From Mactromeris polynyma (Eukaryota > Mollusca > Bivalvia > Venerida > Mactridae), in assembly GCA_032209605.1 (NCBI GenBank), contig JASFXZ010000038.1:868001-932000 (forward strand): DNA of 64,000 bases, written 5' to 3'. Shown one piece after another: positions 23,132-36,371 of the stretch. The notes beneath the pieces are model-generated. The model was not told the DNA's origin, ran no database searches, and was given only the letters and a program-made list of their open reading frames with translations. Position numbers and translations under genes: made by a program. Numbering within the stretch: position 1 is the first letter of the stretch; the number at the start of each line of letters is the position of its first letter.

Positions 23132-26100
23132 AAGATATATCCTGTTTATTCCATATTGTTGACACCGTGCACCACTAGAACATTAGTCAGCACAATATTA
23201 TTCTGACGTTTATATAATCAGAATATTTATTTCTTCTTACGGACAAAAGGCGCTGTAGTAGGCGGAATGTAATCAAATATTTCAATCTAAACTGGTTCAA
23301 TGCCAAGTCTTTTCCGCATAATATTACTTGCAGTATCGTCTATCGAATAACTTGACTGTCTGTGAAATAGAGTTTACCCTAAAATTATTAGGACCGAGAA
23401 TAACATCAGAAGTATTATTTTCAGACGGTGTTTTACATAAGTAGAGTCTTTTTTGCACAGTTTACAGCGTTTTACGGTTATTATTATAGAAGCGTATGCC
23501 ATACTAGATTTGTAACATAATTATATAGTCACGAGTTTGTATTTTAATTGAATGAGTTCCAATATATTTGTTCGAAGTGATAGTAAAGACACATTACGGA
23601 TCAATCAAATACAGTGTGGATCTCTCGCTAAAACAAAACGCAGTGAGCAACTGCTAATAAATGACAATCTCTTTGTTGTCATTGTTGGATGTGTACTTTA
23701 ATTTACATTGAAAATTGTAGCCCCATGATTTATATAAGTTTACTGTAAATGTACAGTTTAATCGACTTTTGTACCGGCATAAATTGTACCAGCATTCATT
23801 TGTTAGCTCTGACATGAACATAGAGTTTCAGTAAAGATAGTGATTGTTAAAGGTACTAAAGCTTCGGTATGATTTACGACAAACGTCAGAAGTCGAAAAA
23901 AATAATTACTCTGACATTACAAAACGAGTCTAAATTGATCACATCAGAGATGATTAATACTGTGCAACATTGCACACGGCTTTCTTGTTTTCCTGTCATT
24001 AAAAGTATATTATGCTCATTTTTGTTCATTAGTTAAAATATCAATAATATGCATTATCACAGAATACATTCATAGTGTTTGTCTCTGTATTTGTCGAAAA
24101 AAGACATTTGCATTATCATTTTTTTTTTAAAAATCCAGTTTTTTAACAAGAGGGTGTTTTTTACTAGTTTTGTATCATAATCATATGAATAAAAAAGATT
24201 GTTTATACATGACATTGACACGACTATGTTACGACAATACGAGATGAAGCCCATTAAACAATTTTAGGTCCAGATGAGCCAGACACGTCTTTTAACATAA
24301 CGTGTGAAATAACGAACTAGTAAGCCAATGTGTACATTTAAAGAACGGTTCTTAGCTTAGGTTAAGAGCTGATTGCGTTCAGAAGAATCTCAAATGGGCA
24401 ATAACTGTCCCTTTGGTCTCTGTGGTAAATGTATGCAATAAACGAAAAGTCTAAAGTGATCTACTTATATAAATTGTATTGATTATTTTCAACGTTTTAC
24501 TTGCGTAAGTAATCTGCTATGATCTGCTGTGATCATATGATTATCTTTAAGTTGATTATCCGGCAACAGTTGTTTTTGGCCTTGTTCATAGACACCACTT
24601 TTAGTGAAACAATATTAATTTGGTATTTCTCTACTGAAGGATTGAATGTTTAAAATATAGCACTTGTTGTATACACTACCATGGTATAATGTGTATGTTG
24701 TAAATTCATTCCATTGAGAATCGTATGTATGACATAATTCATTCTTTCTCAAAGATTAGAAATCAATTACATGTTTATGTACATGTATATGCTTTTTTAA
24801 CATGTAATGTAAGTATATTTTTTTTTTTTTATAAATAGAAAAAAATAACAGTCGCAGAATTTCTTCATGCATTAAGTGGTGTGATCTCGTCGAATTTGTT
24901 TTCATCACTTTTTTATTGAAGTGAATTGTCTGATGTCAACACGTCTAGTCTATTACAGCACGTTATAACATTTTTCTATATATTCTAAAACACTTCTAAG
25001 GAATGCCTATAGGGATGTCACCATATTTGATGACAACAATGATCCAATTATCGGTGATCTAGTAAAGTTATACTAAGAAAATGTTTGAACTGGGTAAAGC
25101 TTATGGGAATGAAACCACAATTTTACAAAACGCACACCATTTGGAAGTAAATTGTTACTACAATAGATTAGGGAAAACTCAAATATGTTAACATAACATG
25201 TTTCATAGCAACATAATGTACATAATAACAAAAGACATGATTTTGCAGAAGTCATCATCAGTTTGACATAGTCATCAATACAAATGCTGTATTCAGCATC
25301 TCGATAAGTATGGATTAGAAATAATACAATGTTGAATGAGAATAATACAGGAAAACGCCATTAAGAATCATATGACCGAGAGAATATAAGTTTATGGAAT
25401 GGTAACCATTGACTGATTTTGTAATCCTCTTGGTCTTAGCCTCCTTACAGAGCTGTTAAAATCGTCTTCTGCTTTTTAGAAACGTATTACTTTACCTTAA
25501 CAATGAACAGTATAAGATAACTGATTATGTTACTTTAAATACACGTTTACAATCACGTATTTACAGCGTTATTCACAATGCTTTCGTAAAGCAACCTTAC
25601 ATCCCCTATCATGTACATATCTCGTATAGCTTTAATGTGTTTAACAAACACATCTATATTCTCATTATTACACCCAGACATTGCTGTCATCAACAGTTTT
25701 GTACTTCAAACAGTATAGGCATTTGTTATCAGACAATTTCTATTTCAGTACACGTAACTTGTCTTTCACTACAATACCGTTCAGAAAATATTACCAGAAT
25801 TAAGGTGATTATGGATGACGACAAGACAAAGCATTATAGGTTAGGAGAACAGGCTCTTACAAATATGGAAAAAGCAAGACCTATTATAACGAGGCATAAT
25901 TCATGAGTTTCCTGCATGTATATGTCTTTGTGTTATACTTCAGACTAAAAGAGCTCTACGATAGTAGGCTACAGTCAAATATTGAATTACAGCTTAAAGC
26001 CCAATGCATATGTTAACATATTGTAGGATTATATTAAGCTGAGTTACGAACATGTTGGCGATGGAACATGAGATGGACATGGAGAATTACACCACTGCAG

Positions 26101-26334
26101 TGTGTGTCCATTCAAACTTGATAATAACATACCTTTACATAGACTTGCAAGTATTTCAGCGTTCTAAAATAAAGATAAAACTGAAGATAACAGGGCCGTT
26201 GACTTACAACACTGAACCTTACTCTGATAGTATACATTTTGATGATTCGGTGATATACTTAATCACTGTTTTTTATCGTGAAAAAAACATCATACACTGT
26301 TTACGGTGAGTACGGTGTGCCGTAGTAGAAACAA
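23132..26334. other. Gene-poor AT-rich sequence
   Basis: No supported features. Several 60-90 codon open frames occur at a density expected by chance in AT-rich sequence. Confidence 0.35.
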
Positions 26335-26512
26335 TCTATTTTCCTCAGCAATATTAATTTTGCAATTTACTCCAAATTCCTCCATTCCGATAACTGTTTA
26401 CCCTCGCACCTCCTCAGTCCCCAATGTTTCGTATTCTGCTGTTTTCCTATGGTATATGTGTGATGAGGCATTGTCTTATAAATGTGGCGCTCACTGTCCT
26501 TGTGCCTTTTGT
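26335..26512 (+). repeat. ~260-bp dispersed repeat, diverged partial copy
   Basis: Plus-strand match to the minus-strand repeat at 13475-13735: GCACCTCCTCAGT, CTGCTGTTTTCCTATGGT, GTGTGATGAGGCA and AATGTGGCGCTCACTG follow the same order, with many substitutions. Confidence 0.5.
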
Positions 26513-26542
26513 TAGCTGTGTTTTAGTATGTGTCTTTTCTAT

Positions 26543-26784
26543 ATGAGTGCCGCTGAACGATTTCCAACCGTTTCTTTAAGTGACGTCATGTCCAGAAAAC
26601 GTTACATGTGACGTCACCATGTACTGACAGTTAGCAATATTTGCCCCATATGGCAATATGAAAACGAAGTGACCATATGGAGTAAATATTGTTTCCTTCT
26701 TGCAAATAGTGACATCACATGTTGCGTTTTCTAAAAAATGACGTCACTTACAGAAGAGGTTGTAAATCAAATAGCATCGTTCAT
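26543..26784. mobile_element. TGACGTCA palindromic MITE, complete copy
   Basis: About 242 bp with ~95-bp inverted arms: ATGAGTGCCGCTGAACG at the left pairs with CATCGTTCAT at the right; TTTAAGTGACGTCATGTCC pairs with AAAATGACGTCACTTACAG; AAAACGTTACATGTGACGTC pairs with GTGACATCACATGTTGCGTT. The centre is GCAATATTTGCCCCATATGG with GACCATATGGAGTAAATATT. No ORF. Each arm carries two TGACGTCA-type sites. Confidence 0.85.
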
Positions 26785-28350
26785 ATTCACTTTAATAAAC
26801 AAACTCAGACCGAACAATATCTGCATTGAATTCTGTAACTATCTATCAACACTTTCCTTGTGAATTTTGTGTATTGACTAGTACAAGCGATACAAGAACT
26901 TATGAAGATTTGAAAATCATCTTATATCACGCTCGCTTCACACCAGAAAATTCGCGCTAGGCAATATCTAAATGGACAGTTCAGACAAGGGTTATAAATA
27001 TTCGTGGTGAGATTCAATGAAAAAAACAATTTATATCCCCTTAAGAGAATATGTGGTCGTGATCTAGTGAATCTGGTGAAACTTTGACATGAATCTACGC
27101 AAATTTGACAAATAAAGATAGGCATTAATTATTGTTTTGTTAGTATGTATTGTGAAATGAAGCCACGATAATTCGGCTACATGTATTTCATGAAGGGGAC
27201 AACACAATATAGAAATCATACAAAAGACATATTCTTAGATATTGCTGTGTGCTAGGGATAGTTGGAAATCGAATTGTTAAAGCGGCACGGTAAACAACCT
27301 AAGGCGGACGTTTTAACGCGAATAAAACTACTAGTAACAGTCAAGTTGCGACACTTATTCAATACAATTATACATACCTAGGAGGTATTATACTCGTTTT
27401 TTAACAACCTATGCAAATAGGTTATGATACACTCGTATATTGTACTAACTTTTCAACTGTTTTTACAACATTGTTTTACCATTATGACACATGCAGGTCG
27501 AAAGTAATTCAAACTTAACAAAAATCAGTCGATTGGTCCCTTTTTGACTTACGTCAATGATAACTTAATAGAATTATATTTGCTACATTAAGTGTCTGGA
27601 AGCTGAATGCATCTAAAATTATTTATCCAGACAGTGATTTTAAGCTGTCAAGCAATAAAGTAACAATGATATATTGTTAATAGAAGAGATCCCATGGAGA
27701 ATTCCGCGTGTAGTATTTTGGTTCTAACTTTACATGGAAGGTAGACAGGAGGTGTCGGAATACAGGGATAGAAAACTAATCGTCTCCATTGGTTACGGCA
27801 CGTTCATAGAATAATATACCTTATGCCATTCTTGAAAATGTGATTGTTTTGGCATAACCCTATCTATTCCTGAAATGGCCCCTACTCGAAAACATAATTC
27901 GGTGTCTCAGTTGGGAAGTTGTTGTGCTGTGTTTAACAACTTAAATTACCATGATAGTAACACAAAATCTTACTTATACCTACATTTTACTGGATAGGAA
28001 TTTTGCAAGCCAATACGTTTGGTTAGTGGCCCTATTGTGAAATAACTACGAGTTTATAACGGAAGTGAAACGTAATATATGATCGCCTTATATTCAATAA
28101 ACCCATATTTTTACGCATTGCGACATTTATATGATAAATATTCGTATGATTCGCTACGAATAGCAATAACGAATATAGGTATTTGATATTTGGTGGGCCA
28201 GCCGTCTGATTGTTATGTGATTGTTATGTAATCGTCGATATAACGTGGTTTACGTTTGTTGATCTGTCTTTGTAATAGCATATATATTGCAAGGACAGAC
28301 GAAACTGTCGATCTATCCAGTCATATATATGCATGCAATACTAACACAAA
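26785..28350. other. No recognisable feature
   Basis: AT-rich spacer; nothing supported. Confidence 0.35.
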
Positions 28351-28656
28351 ATATCTTGAAAAAAGATGGTCGGCGCAATTTGAAGATTATGATTTGTTGT
28401 GCAACATAAAAACATTGCCGAGATGTTACGATTGCTGGTCACTCCATATCCAAAATGTATTTCGGTAAATTCACCGAAATCAAGTGCATTTTGGTAAGGT
28501 AACTATCCTTTATCGAAAGGTTAACCAATCTGCGTCAAGGTTACAAACGTTGTTCAGGTGAAGATAAATTGCATTGGTGGTTAACGTAAGATTTAATTGG
28601 TTTACACAACACAGATATGCAAATAGCAAAACCATGTTAGTTCGACTGCGCCGAAA
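28351..28656 (+). mobile_element. AAGATGGTCGGCGC repeat family, full copy
   Basis: Starts ATATCTTGAAAAAAGATGGT and ends CCATGTTAGTTCGACTGCGC followed by CGAA. Inverted TCGGCGCA/TGCGCCGA near the two ends makes this the best copy for judging structure. Confidence 0.8.
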
Positions 28657-28776
28657 AAGCTTCGTTCACATTATACCTCATCATGTAAAATGATTGTGTT
28701 ATGTCATACACACACACACTTCCTATTTACGTGAGATTTGCATTCTCGAAGTAACAAGAGAAGTTTGTAAAACATT

Positions 28777-28989
28777 ATGCCCCCTGTGACCTTGACCTTT
28801 GATCCCGTGATCCCAAAATCAATAGGGTCCTCTGCTACCGAAGATGAATGTGTGGACCAAGTTTGAGGATGATAGGTCAAGGGGTTCTTGAGTTATTGAT
28901 CGTAAACAAAAAGGTTACGGCGCGACCGACGGACGGACGGACCGACCTGTGCAAACCAATATGCCCTCTCTTCTTCGAAGGGGGCAATA
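28777..28989 (+). mobile_element. Widespread bivalve-type repeat with TGCCCCC ends
   Basis: ATGCCCCCTGTGACCTTGAC at the start and TTCGAAGGGGGCA at the end give short inverted ends. Inside are CCCAAAATCAATAGGGTCC, AAGTTTGAGGATGATAGGTC and GACGGACGGACGG. I recognise this arrangement as a repeat common in bivalve genomes; that is established knowledge from memory, not a search. Confidence 0.8.
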
Positions 28990-30855
28990 ATAAAAACACA
29001 TTGACGATGTATATTCGAATGCATTTGAAGCACTTACAGTATATACTTATATCATGTGTATGTAGCTTATTACAGTAGATTAACGTTCTTGAAATGATAT
29101 GTTAAATACACAAGTCGACGAAATAAGTCTCTAGAAGAAACACAAGCCGTTCAGGTTTTGTGTTTCATTTTAATACACGTGTGTCGATAATGCATTTTCA
29201 TATTAGATGTAAAAATTGCCAAATAAACTCCATTTGTGGCACAGTTGTGGAATATCGACATGCACTTGCAATAAGATGCGCATTTTTACCCAGATTCCAT
29301 ACACTAATTCCCGTCTCATTTCCTTTTGAAAGTCTAATTACATGTAATTACATTTCAAGTCCAATATTACCTTCTGACTTCGTTGTTTTTTCTGCTTCAC
29401 TGGAAATAGTCTTACAGTACAAAGTATTCGCCAATTCGAACGTACGGCTGGGACATTTATAACTTACATTTTATTGCTGATAATAGATTAATATATTATA
29501 TGTTTCATAATGAGAATAAAATGAACAGATAAATGCTTACACATATAGTAGAATGGCTGAATTTTAATAGGAGCTACTTCGACAGTGTGCTCAGCGAAAT
29601 AATCAAGATTTATAAAAACTTTTTTGAGGTACATGTAAACATTGTAGGATTATAAAATAACGAACCTGAATATGTTTCCCTTCAAACAAGACGTTACGGT
29701 TCATTAAAACATGGGACGTATCAATTCCGATTTAATTTTGACTCAATAAGTTTAAAACGTCATAAATTCCACTTAGTTTACCTATTTGTCTCAGTTGAGT
29801 ATGTTACAAGATACAGAAAGAGAGTAATGCAATTTACATCCATAGAATAGACATAACATTCGGGTTCAGATTTCTGTTAACCGCTGCCTGATCTCAAATA
29901 TAGTATAATAAAGACTTTCTGACATTGTATTACTTATTTTCGTCATACAGTAAAATACACAAATTTTAGTTCCATTTACATACAATTGAAAAAAGGGCTG
30001 GTCAATATTTGTATCCTGATCATACATACGCATGCATATAGAAACAGAACACTTACCTAATAGTGCTGTTTTTGTCAAATTATTCCAATATTGTAGTTTA
30101 TTCTATTTACTGCAATTACACAGAAAGTTACGATTGTAGCATATCATAACTGTATCTTTAATACGGTATTAGTAAAATAAAACAAATATTACGAAACATC
30201 AAAGTGATAGTCTATAAATCCGTCAGTAATTGTATGCACTTATGTTCAGAAAACTTCTAAGTTGAGCAAGCAACGCACAGCTCCAAGTAAAGCATTTGCT
30301 AATAAAACCGATATTCTCTCTGTCTTAGAAGCAACAGATCTATTGTGACTTTCTTGGCAAGTATTCCATTTTTGCCAATCGCTTCCTGATAAATCGTAAT
30401 GAAACTATTTCGAATAAAATATTGAATATTACCATAGATATTGATACAACAAGTCATAAATAAACTATCCAATCTAATTCCAAGCGACTGTTTAATCGTG
30501 CAATATTGTTTGATAGCAGACGAATACATAAAAAAGCACACACAAACAAATTACAAACGATGCTAGCCAAGAATTAATAACCAAAAGCGCCTAGTGTACA
30601 ATTATAGCTATTTTTCATCGGGCTGCGTCGCCAAATATGACTTTTGATGTAGACATTATTTGGCACTGAAATAAAATATGTCATTGCGAGTTTATAGGTC
30701 TCAAACGGATAGAAAAATATTCTACACTGCCAATTGAATTAAAGTAATATACCAAAATTGGAAAACGAGTGGCTATAGCTTTTCATATGAGGAAACTATA
30801 TATAAGGTGCCGATTCGAATGATGTTATATTTGTTGTATTGTATTATGTTACTTG
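28990..30855. other. No recognisable feature
   Basis: AT-rich spacer; nothing supported. Confidence 0.35.
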
Positions 30856-31155
30856 TTCGGCGCAGTCGTACTGACATGGTTTGCTATTTGCTTATCAGTG
30901 TTGTGTAAACCAATCAAACGTTACGTTAACCACCAAGTCAATTTTCCTTCAACCGAACAATGTGTGTAACCTTTACGCTGATTGGTTAACCTTTCGATAA
31001 AGGGTACGTTAAATAACCGAAATCCACTGAATATCGGTGAACTTACCGAATCCATTGTGGAGTGACCAGCAATCGTAACATCTCGGCAATTTTTTTGCTG
31101 CACAACAAATCATAACCTTCAAATTGTGCCGACCATCTTTATTCAAGATAATTCT
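30856..31155 (-). mobile_element. AAGATGGTCGGCGC repeat family, full copy
   Basis: Minus orientation, TTCGGCGCAGTCGTACTGAC at 30856 to GCCGACCATCTTTATTCAAG near 31149. Contains the full landmark order. Confidence 0.8.
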
Positions 31156-33730
31156 TGTTTACTTTGTGGTGTTGTGCTCTGTTTCATTGTTGTTGCGCCG
31201 TGTCGTATGTTGTTGAGCGTTGTGGATATTGTTGGTTAGTAATGTAATAGCGTGTTCATATATCTAATTTGAAGTATTGACTTGTCACTGGTGTCATGTG
31301 TATAGATGTTCAAATACAAATTTTCTAAAACTCAGAACCATAAATAACTAAAGACTGGGTGGTTCAGAATATCCTTGGTTTGGAAAATTGTGTGTATTCT
31401 CAGAAGAGATTATTATCCAGAACTCTTAACCTCACTCACTATCATGATAAGTAGACTGTCCCATGTGTATGATCCTAAGTTATGTAATGTGCCAAACATG
31501 TGTGGGTGGTATTCGGAGAACTGACAAAGATAAGGTACATTTCTTTACATTAGCCTCAACATGTTCCATTTTTGTGTTAATTGTACTGTCTGTATTATAT
31601 TTCAAACGACAAGTTTGTTTGAGTAATATATAATAAACATGTTCGCTCATCTGTTTATTCGTATAACACCACCAAGAACAGTCGAATGTGTCAAAATCAA
31701 AATACTGAAGGTACCTGAATTATTTGATATGGATATTTGACCCTACTTGCTTTTGCCTCCAAAGAAATAACTGAATCATACCACTATGTGCTACAATACC
31801 AATTTATGAAATTATAATAAATTCAAACGACGATGTATTGATCGCTCATGGCAAAGTACACAAATTATCAAATGTAATGATGATGTAATAGTGTCGCCTA
31901 ACTTTGTGATGTGCATGATTTAAACGGTCCTTAGTGGGCCGTATATAATTCAATTCAGCTTTACAATAGAACACTGGGGAAAATGATTAGGAAAAGATGT
32001 ACGAGGCGTGTGCCGACGTCATTACACACTCATAAAAACAGCACGAAGACCGGAGTCATCATAGCTTGGGATTCAATTCTTCATTTGAAACGAACTGAAA
32101 CAACTTATGTGAATCAAGTTTTCAAGTCAAAAAGGTACTAAACACTGCATCCCATTAGCTGAGTTAGTTTATTCCGTTTAATCAACATAGGAATGCTACT
32201 ATTTGATATTCCAGGAAAACATTCAGACAGATATGACAGTGCATTAAAAATGCATTTTCATATTTTATAATAATTTACTTAATCACTTTATAGTTTAAAC
32301 CATAGTTTATTGCGAGACGAAAAAAATGTAGTAAGACGGATGTTTACATGATTGTTGCCGTCTATACCTTCGTCAATATGGGTATCTCGGGCTAGATTTA
32401 TTTTGTACATTCAATCATTTCGGTGAATCGACAAATGCTGGTGATATATCATGTTAGCATTATCTGGAACCCCAATACGAGTGGTTATTTGACCTTTAGC
32501 TATTGCATGTTACTTGATTACCCTTGAAATAGAATTACTTGTCTTCTTCTAGGCTTACTTCATTGATACAAACAAATTTATATGTAAAAGCCTCTTAAAC
32601 TTATCTAAGTGCGTGCACAAGTTTTGTTTTTATTATTTTGTTTCTATATTTATTTTATCATACGCCAGGTTTTGTCTCTGTTCAAAGCAATGAATTAGTT
32701 GTAATGAATCAGCCAAGTCTCTAGGCGTTTTGAGGAAATATTTGCGATTATTCCAATTTATGAGTTTTATATTTTTCAGAGACATTTTACGAGAAATATT
32801 ACGTTCGTTATCTCCCTCTAGAATTCATAACCTTTCGTCATTGAATTCAGTGTAGGAAATTAACAAGTGTGTTGATAGATGTTGAATGCAGATAATGAAT
32901 ATTTTCCTGAGATAAATAGTTATAGTTAAATATAAAATATGTGTTTGCACGGACATAAAACTAATACAACAGATTCCAGTGCTCGAATAACTGTCTATAT
33001 TTCATTTGAGTGCGTCTTGTTCATCAAAACTACTACTTAAGATAAAGAACAATGGCATAAAACACATCCAAAAATTATAGGAAGGTGGAACAATTACAGC
33101 AACACAAATTGTTAACATTACCTACTCCTCAGTAGATCATGTGTAGCTCCAATAATAAAAGAAAACTAATATGCTAGAATGTTGAAGCTTTTTCTCCAAG
33201 ACTTTATCGAACATAAATTAATGATGCACACACCAATACAGTTGGACAATTTAAGGTAAGACACTCGGTCCTCTCGGAAACCCTGCTGGCACTCTTGGGA
33301 CAATGAAGGCTCCAACGACGTTGCTTTAAACTAAAGACAACTAAATGTGTGTTTTCGAATATAAGCATTAATATGTTACATGTACATCTAGTTTATATAC
33401 ACAATCCATAAAAACATCCACTAAAGTATCATTTATGACTGTAGGCTGCTGCAATGGTCCTAAAACGATAAACATATATATGATATTGATATGACCATTC
33501 TGGTTTAACACGTCTTGGAAGGAAACATGGCGGCCTCCCATCAAGAATCTTAGCATGTCTTCTTATTGTAGTATATTATATTTCACCAAGATTCCGTGTA
33601 GAAGTAACAAAATAGGCAGCACACAACTCGACAAAAATGAATAGTATAAAACAAATGTAGTCTTTTTCAAAATTCCCTTTCAACATGAGCAAATTATTCA
33701 CTTGAAGTGGTGTTTATATTATTTTCTCAA
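31156..33730. other. Gene-poor AT-rich sequence
   Basis: A TTG-rich low-complexity patch at 31160-31250; otherwise nothing I can support. Confidence 0.35.
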
Positions 33731-33749
33731 CCCCCCCCCCCCCCCCCCC
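33731..33749. repeat. Homopolymer of 19 C
   Basis: Nineteen consecutive C directly in front of a copy of the ~260-bp dispersed repeat. Length may be unreliable in the assembly. Confidence 0.9.
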
Positions 33750-34013
33750 TTCGATCTATTGTTTCTGGCTTTCTTGGCTTGTTCTATGATGCGTTCCATC
33801 CACTAAAATCCCCAACGGTTGTCCTCCTTAATTCTCCTTAGTGTTTCTATATGGTCGGACAGGTCATTCCTCGCGCCCTTGTTCCCATGCGAGTTTAAGC
33901 TTGCACCTCCTCATTGTCTGATCTTTATGGACTGCTTTTTTTTCCGGGGGTCTTTGTGGATGCATAGTCTTGTGTATGTGACCTTCCTAGTAGCAACTAA
34001 ATCTCTCTTGAAT
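33750..34013 (+). repeat. ~260-bp dispersed repeat, diverged full copy
   Basis: Plus-strand order TCGATCTATTGTTTCTGGCT, TTCTATGATGCGTTCCATCC, GCACCTCCTCATTG, TTTATGGACTGC and TAGTAGCAACTAAATCTCTC parallels the minus-strand copies at 13475 and 39926. Confidence 0.65.
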
Positions 34014-34630
34014 TTTAAATCCTATTCCTCATACTTCGGTAGAATTGTGGTTTTTTGATTGCCTGAAGGTCGATACACCTAATCGTTGCTGCGATCATTT
34101 TGTGGAGATGTCAGACAATATGAACGTTTCAGCACAAGAGTAATGATGCTGCCTAAGCGTGTCTTAAAGTAAGTCTCGGAAGTGTTGACAGGAAAACGCT
34201 TGTCTAGCTAAATGAAAGAAATAACTTTGGTTTTCCTTGGCCGAACTTTCCGAAACATGATTTGGGTGTGTATACAACATTCATGAACATTATAAACATT
34301 CATATTCTTTCTATCTGCGATAATTCAGTGTCAATAATTGACTATACAACTCGTATATGACGTATTACAAAAAGTGATGCGTTGCTTTACGAACGGGAAT
34401 TTAAGATCTAAATTAATTTACATGCCGAGGGAAATCCCCTGACATCCGTTCGTGCAGTATCTCCCACTGAACTATAGTGTAAATAAATGTATACTTTCCT
34501 CAGTTTCTTGACATAAGGGAATTATTTTCTTTGAACCTTACTGGTCAAATGCGTCCAATCGCCCCAATAACTTTAATGAAGTATGGTAGATGGTAGCATC
34601 ATGTTCTCCGTCAGTACGCCCTTCATAATG
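34014..34630. other. No recognisable feature
   Basis: AT-rich spacer before the mariner end. Confidence 0.4.
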
Positions 34631-34883
34631 TACGAGGGATGATCCAAAATAAACAGGATTTTTTTCATAGAAAAAATATGGTTCAAATATTTTCAATAAA
34701 AATACATCCACAACAAAGCGGAATGTATCCGCTACATACAGTGAAAATATGAACATAATAATATAAACGACACAAAAGTTGGGGATTATCGCCGACCCGG
34801 CCCACGGTATATACCACAGGACGACGTCAACGACGTCACACTCTGATCATGACGTTTTAAACTTCAGTACTCTCCGCCATACT

Positions 34884-34895
34884 GTACACGTGGTG
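34884..34895. repeat. 12-bp target-site duplication, 3' side of LINE
   Basis: GTACACGTGGTG, identical to 37199-37210. The pair brackets the LINE exactly. Confidence 0.9.
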
Positions 34896-35045
34896 GGTTT
34901 TTATATGTGGTTTTATGGGGCATCGACAGCTTCGCTCATTTAGTGCGCAAGGAAACTAAAAAGGTTTACAACATATACTTGTATATGTTAAATTGGTGTA
35001 AATATAGTGGGTAAAAATTGGGATCATTAGGGTAAGAATATATTT

Positions 35046-35414
35046 TTATGTACCAGGGTGAGCGAGGCAATCCTCATTCACCGGTAAATGTAATATATGT
35101 AGGTATGGATTAAATTTTTTATCATAGTGTTGTAAAAGCCAATCTCTTTGATGTAGCTCAAAGAGACTTTTTATGTCAGTGGTATTGAAAAATTGGGAAC
35201 GGACTGGTTGAAGGTCAACACAGTCGACAAGAAAATGTTGTACTGTGAAAGGAGTATTACATGGAATGCAGTCCAGTCTAGCATCCTGGCCAAACAGCCA
35301 GGAGTGTGTAAGACGTGTGTGCCCAATTCTCAATCGGGCTATTAAAACCTCTTCATTTCGAATGGGCCTGTACGCAGGTTGCCATTCTCCAAGTACTGGT
35401 TTCACTGAGTACAT
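35046..35414 (-). pseudogene. LINE C-terminal zinc-binding segment
   Basis: Open frame of 122 codons containing EEVLIARLRIGHTRLTHSWL, then C-I-P-C and HFLVDC spaced as a C-x2-C-x8-H-x4-C zinc-knuckle-like motif. This RLRIGHTRLTH plus C-C-H-C block follows RNase H in many I/Nimb-type ORF2 proteins and probably helps nucleic-acid binding. It lies in a different frame from the RNase H remnant. Confidence 0.75.
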
Positions 35415-35588
35415 CTTGTTGTTTTCCTCTGTATCCCACTATGATTGCCACGAAGATTGGGTGCTTGATGAAACGGCAGATTTAAAATCAGAAGAAGGAA
35501 CTTTAACATCTGAAATGGATAATGTCAAGGCAGACTTGGCATTTGTGTAGGCTCTATCATTTCCCTTGATACCCATATGACCTGGGAT

Positions 35589-36357
35589 CTAACAGAACAC
35601 AAATTCTCTTGTAGTACTTAGTCTTGAAATTCGTTCAAGGATTTTGCAGGTCATAGGGTTTTCAAGATCTTTGTTGGAAAGGGCCTGTAAGGTGGATAGG
35701 GAGTCGGAAATTACAACGAAGTTACTTTCTCTAGATTCCTCTGCAATATTGAGAGCAAGATCGATAGCTTTCATCTCAGCTGAAAAGACCGAGGACTTGT
35801 AGGCGACATTTCATAATGTTGGTATTAGACACTGCTTCTGCTCCAACAGTGTCACCGTCTTTAGATCCGTCCGTGTAAATTGGTTTGTGAGTCGCATATT
35901 TTTCTTTTATTTCATTGTATTTTGTTTGGAATGTGATACCGTCTGTGTCAGACTTCTTGTCATAAGTTAGATCAAAGAGGTAATTTGCAGACTTGAGGGT
36001 CCAGGGTGGGGTGTCTGGAATCTTGTACTGTTCAATTGAGTCCATATTCACTTGGATGTCTTCAATAGAATGAGACATACGAATGCCAAGCGGAGGTATG
36101 TCATTTGGTTTCCGCTCAAATAGACGTTTGAATTTAGGGTTAAAAACAACTTCATGTGTAGGATTAAGAGGGTTTGCTTTCAGTTTCAGAATATACTGCA
36201 GGGAAAGTTTTTCCCTTCTGAACTGAAGAGATGGTTCGTTAGCCTCGGCGTAAAGGCTTTTCACAGATGTTCGAAATGCTCCTAGTACTAGTCTTAGACC
36301 TTGATTATGTATTGAATCGAGTGCTTTTAAGTACGATTTCCTAGCTGATCCGTACAC
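35589..36357 (-). pseudogene. LINE linker and RNase H domain
   Basis: From 36357 the frame reads YGSARKSYLKALDSIHNQGL and GLRLVLGAFRTSVKSLYAEA (RT thumb/linker typical of Nimb), then IYTDGSKDGDTVGAEAV, the first catalytic Asp region of RNase H. A frameshift follows; the second frame carries SAEMKAIDLALNIAEE (catalytic Glu) and VISDSLSTLQALS (catalytic Asp). The next conserved motif, normally W-I-P-G-H-x-G-I, is present but its Trp codon has become the stop at 35589. Confidence 0.8.
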
Positions 36358-36371
36358 TATTGATCCATAGT

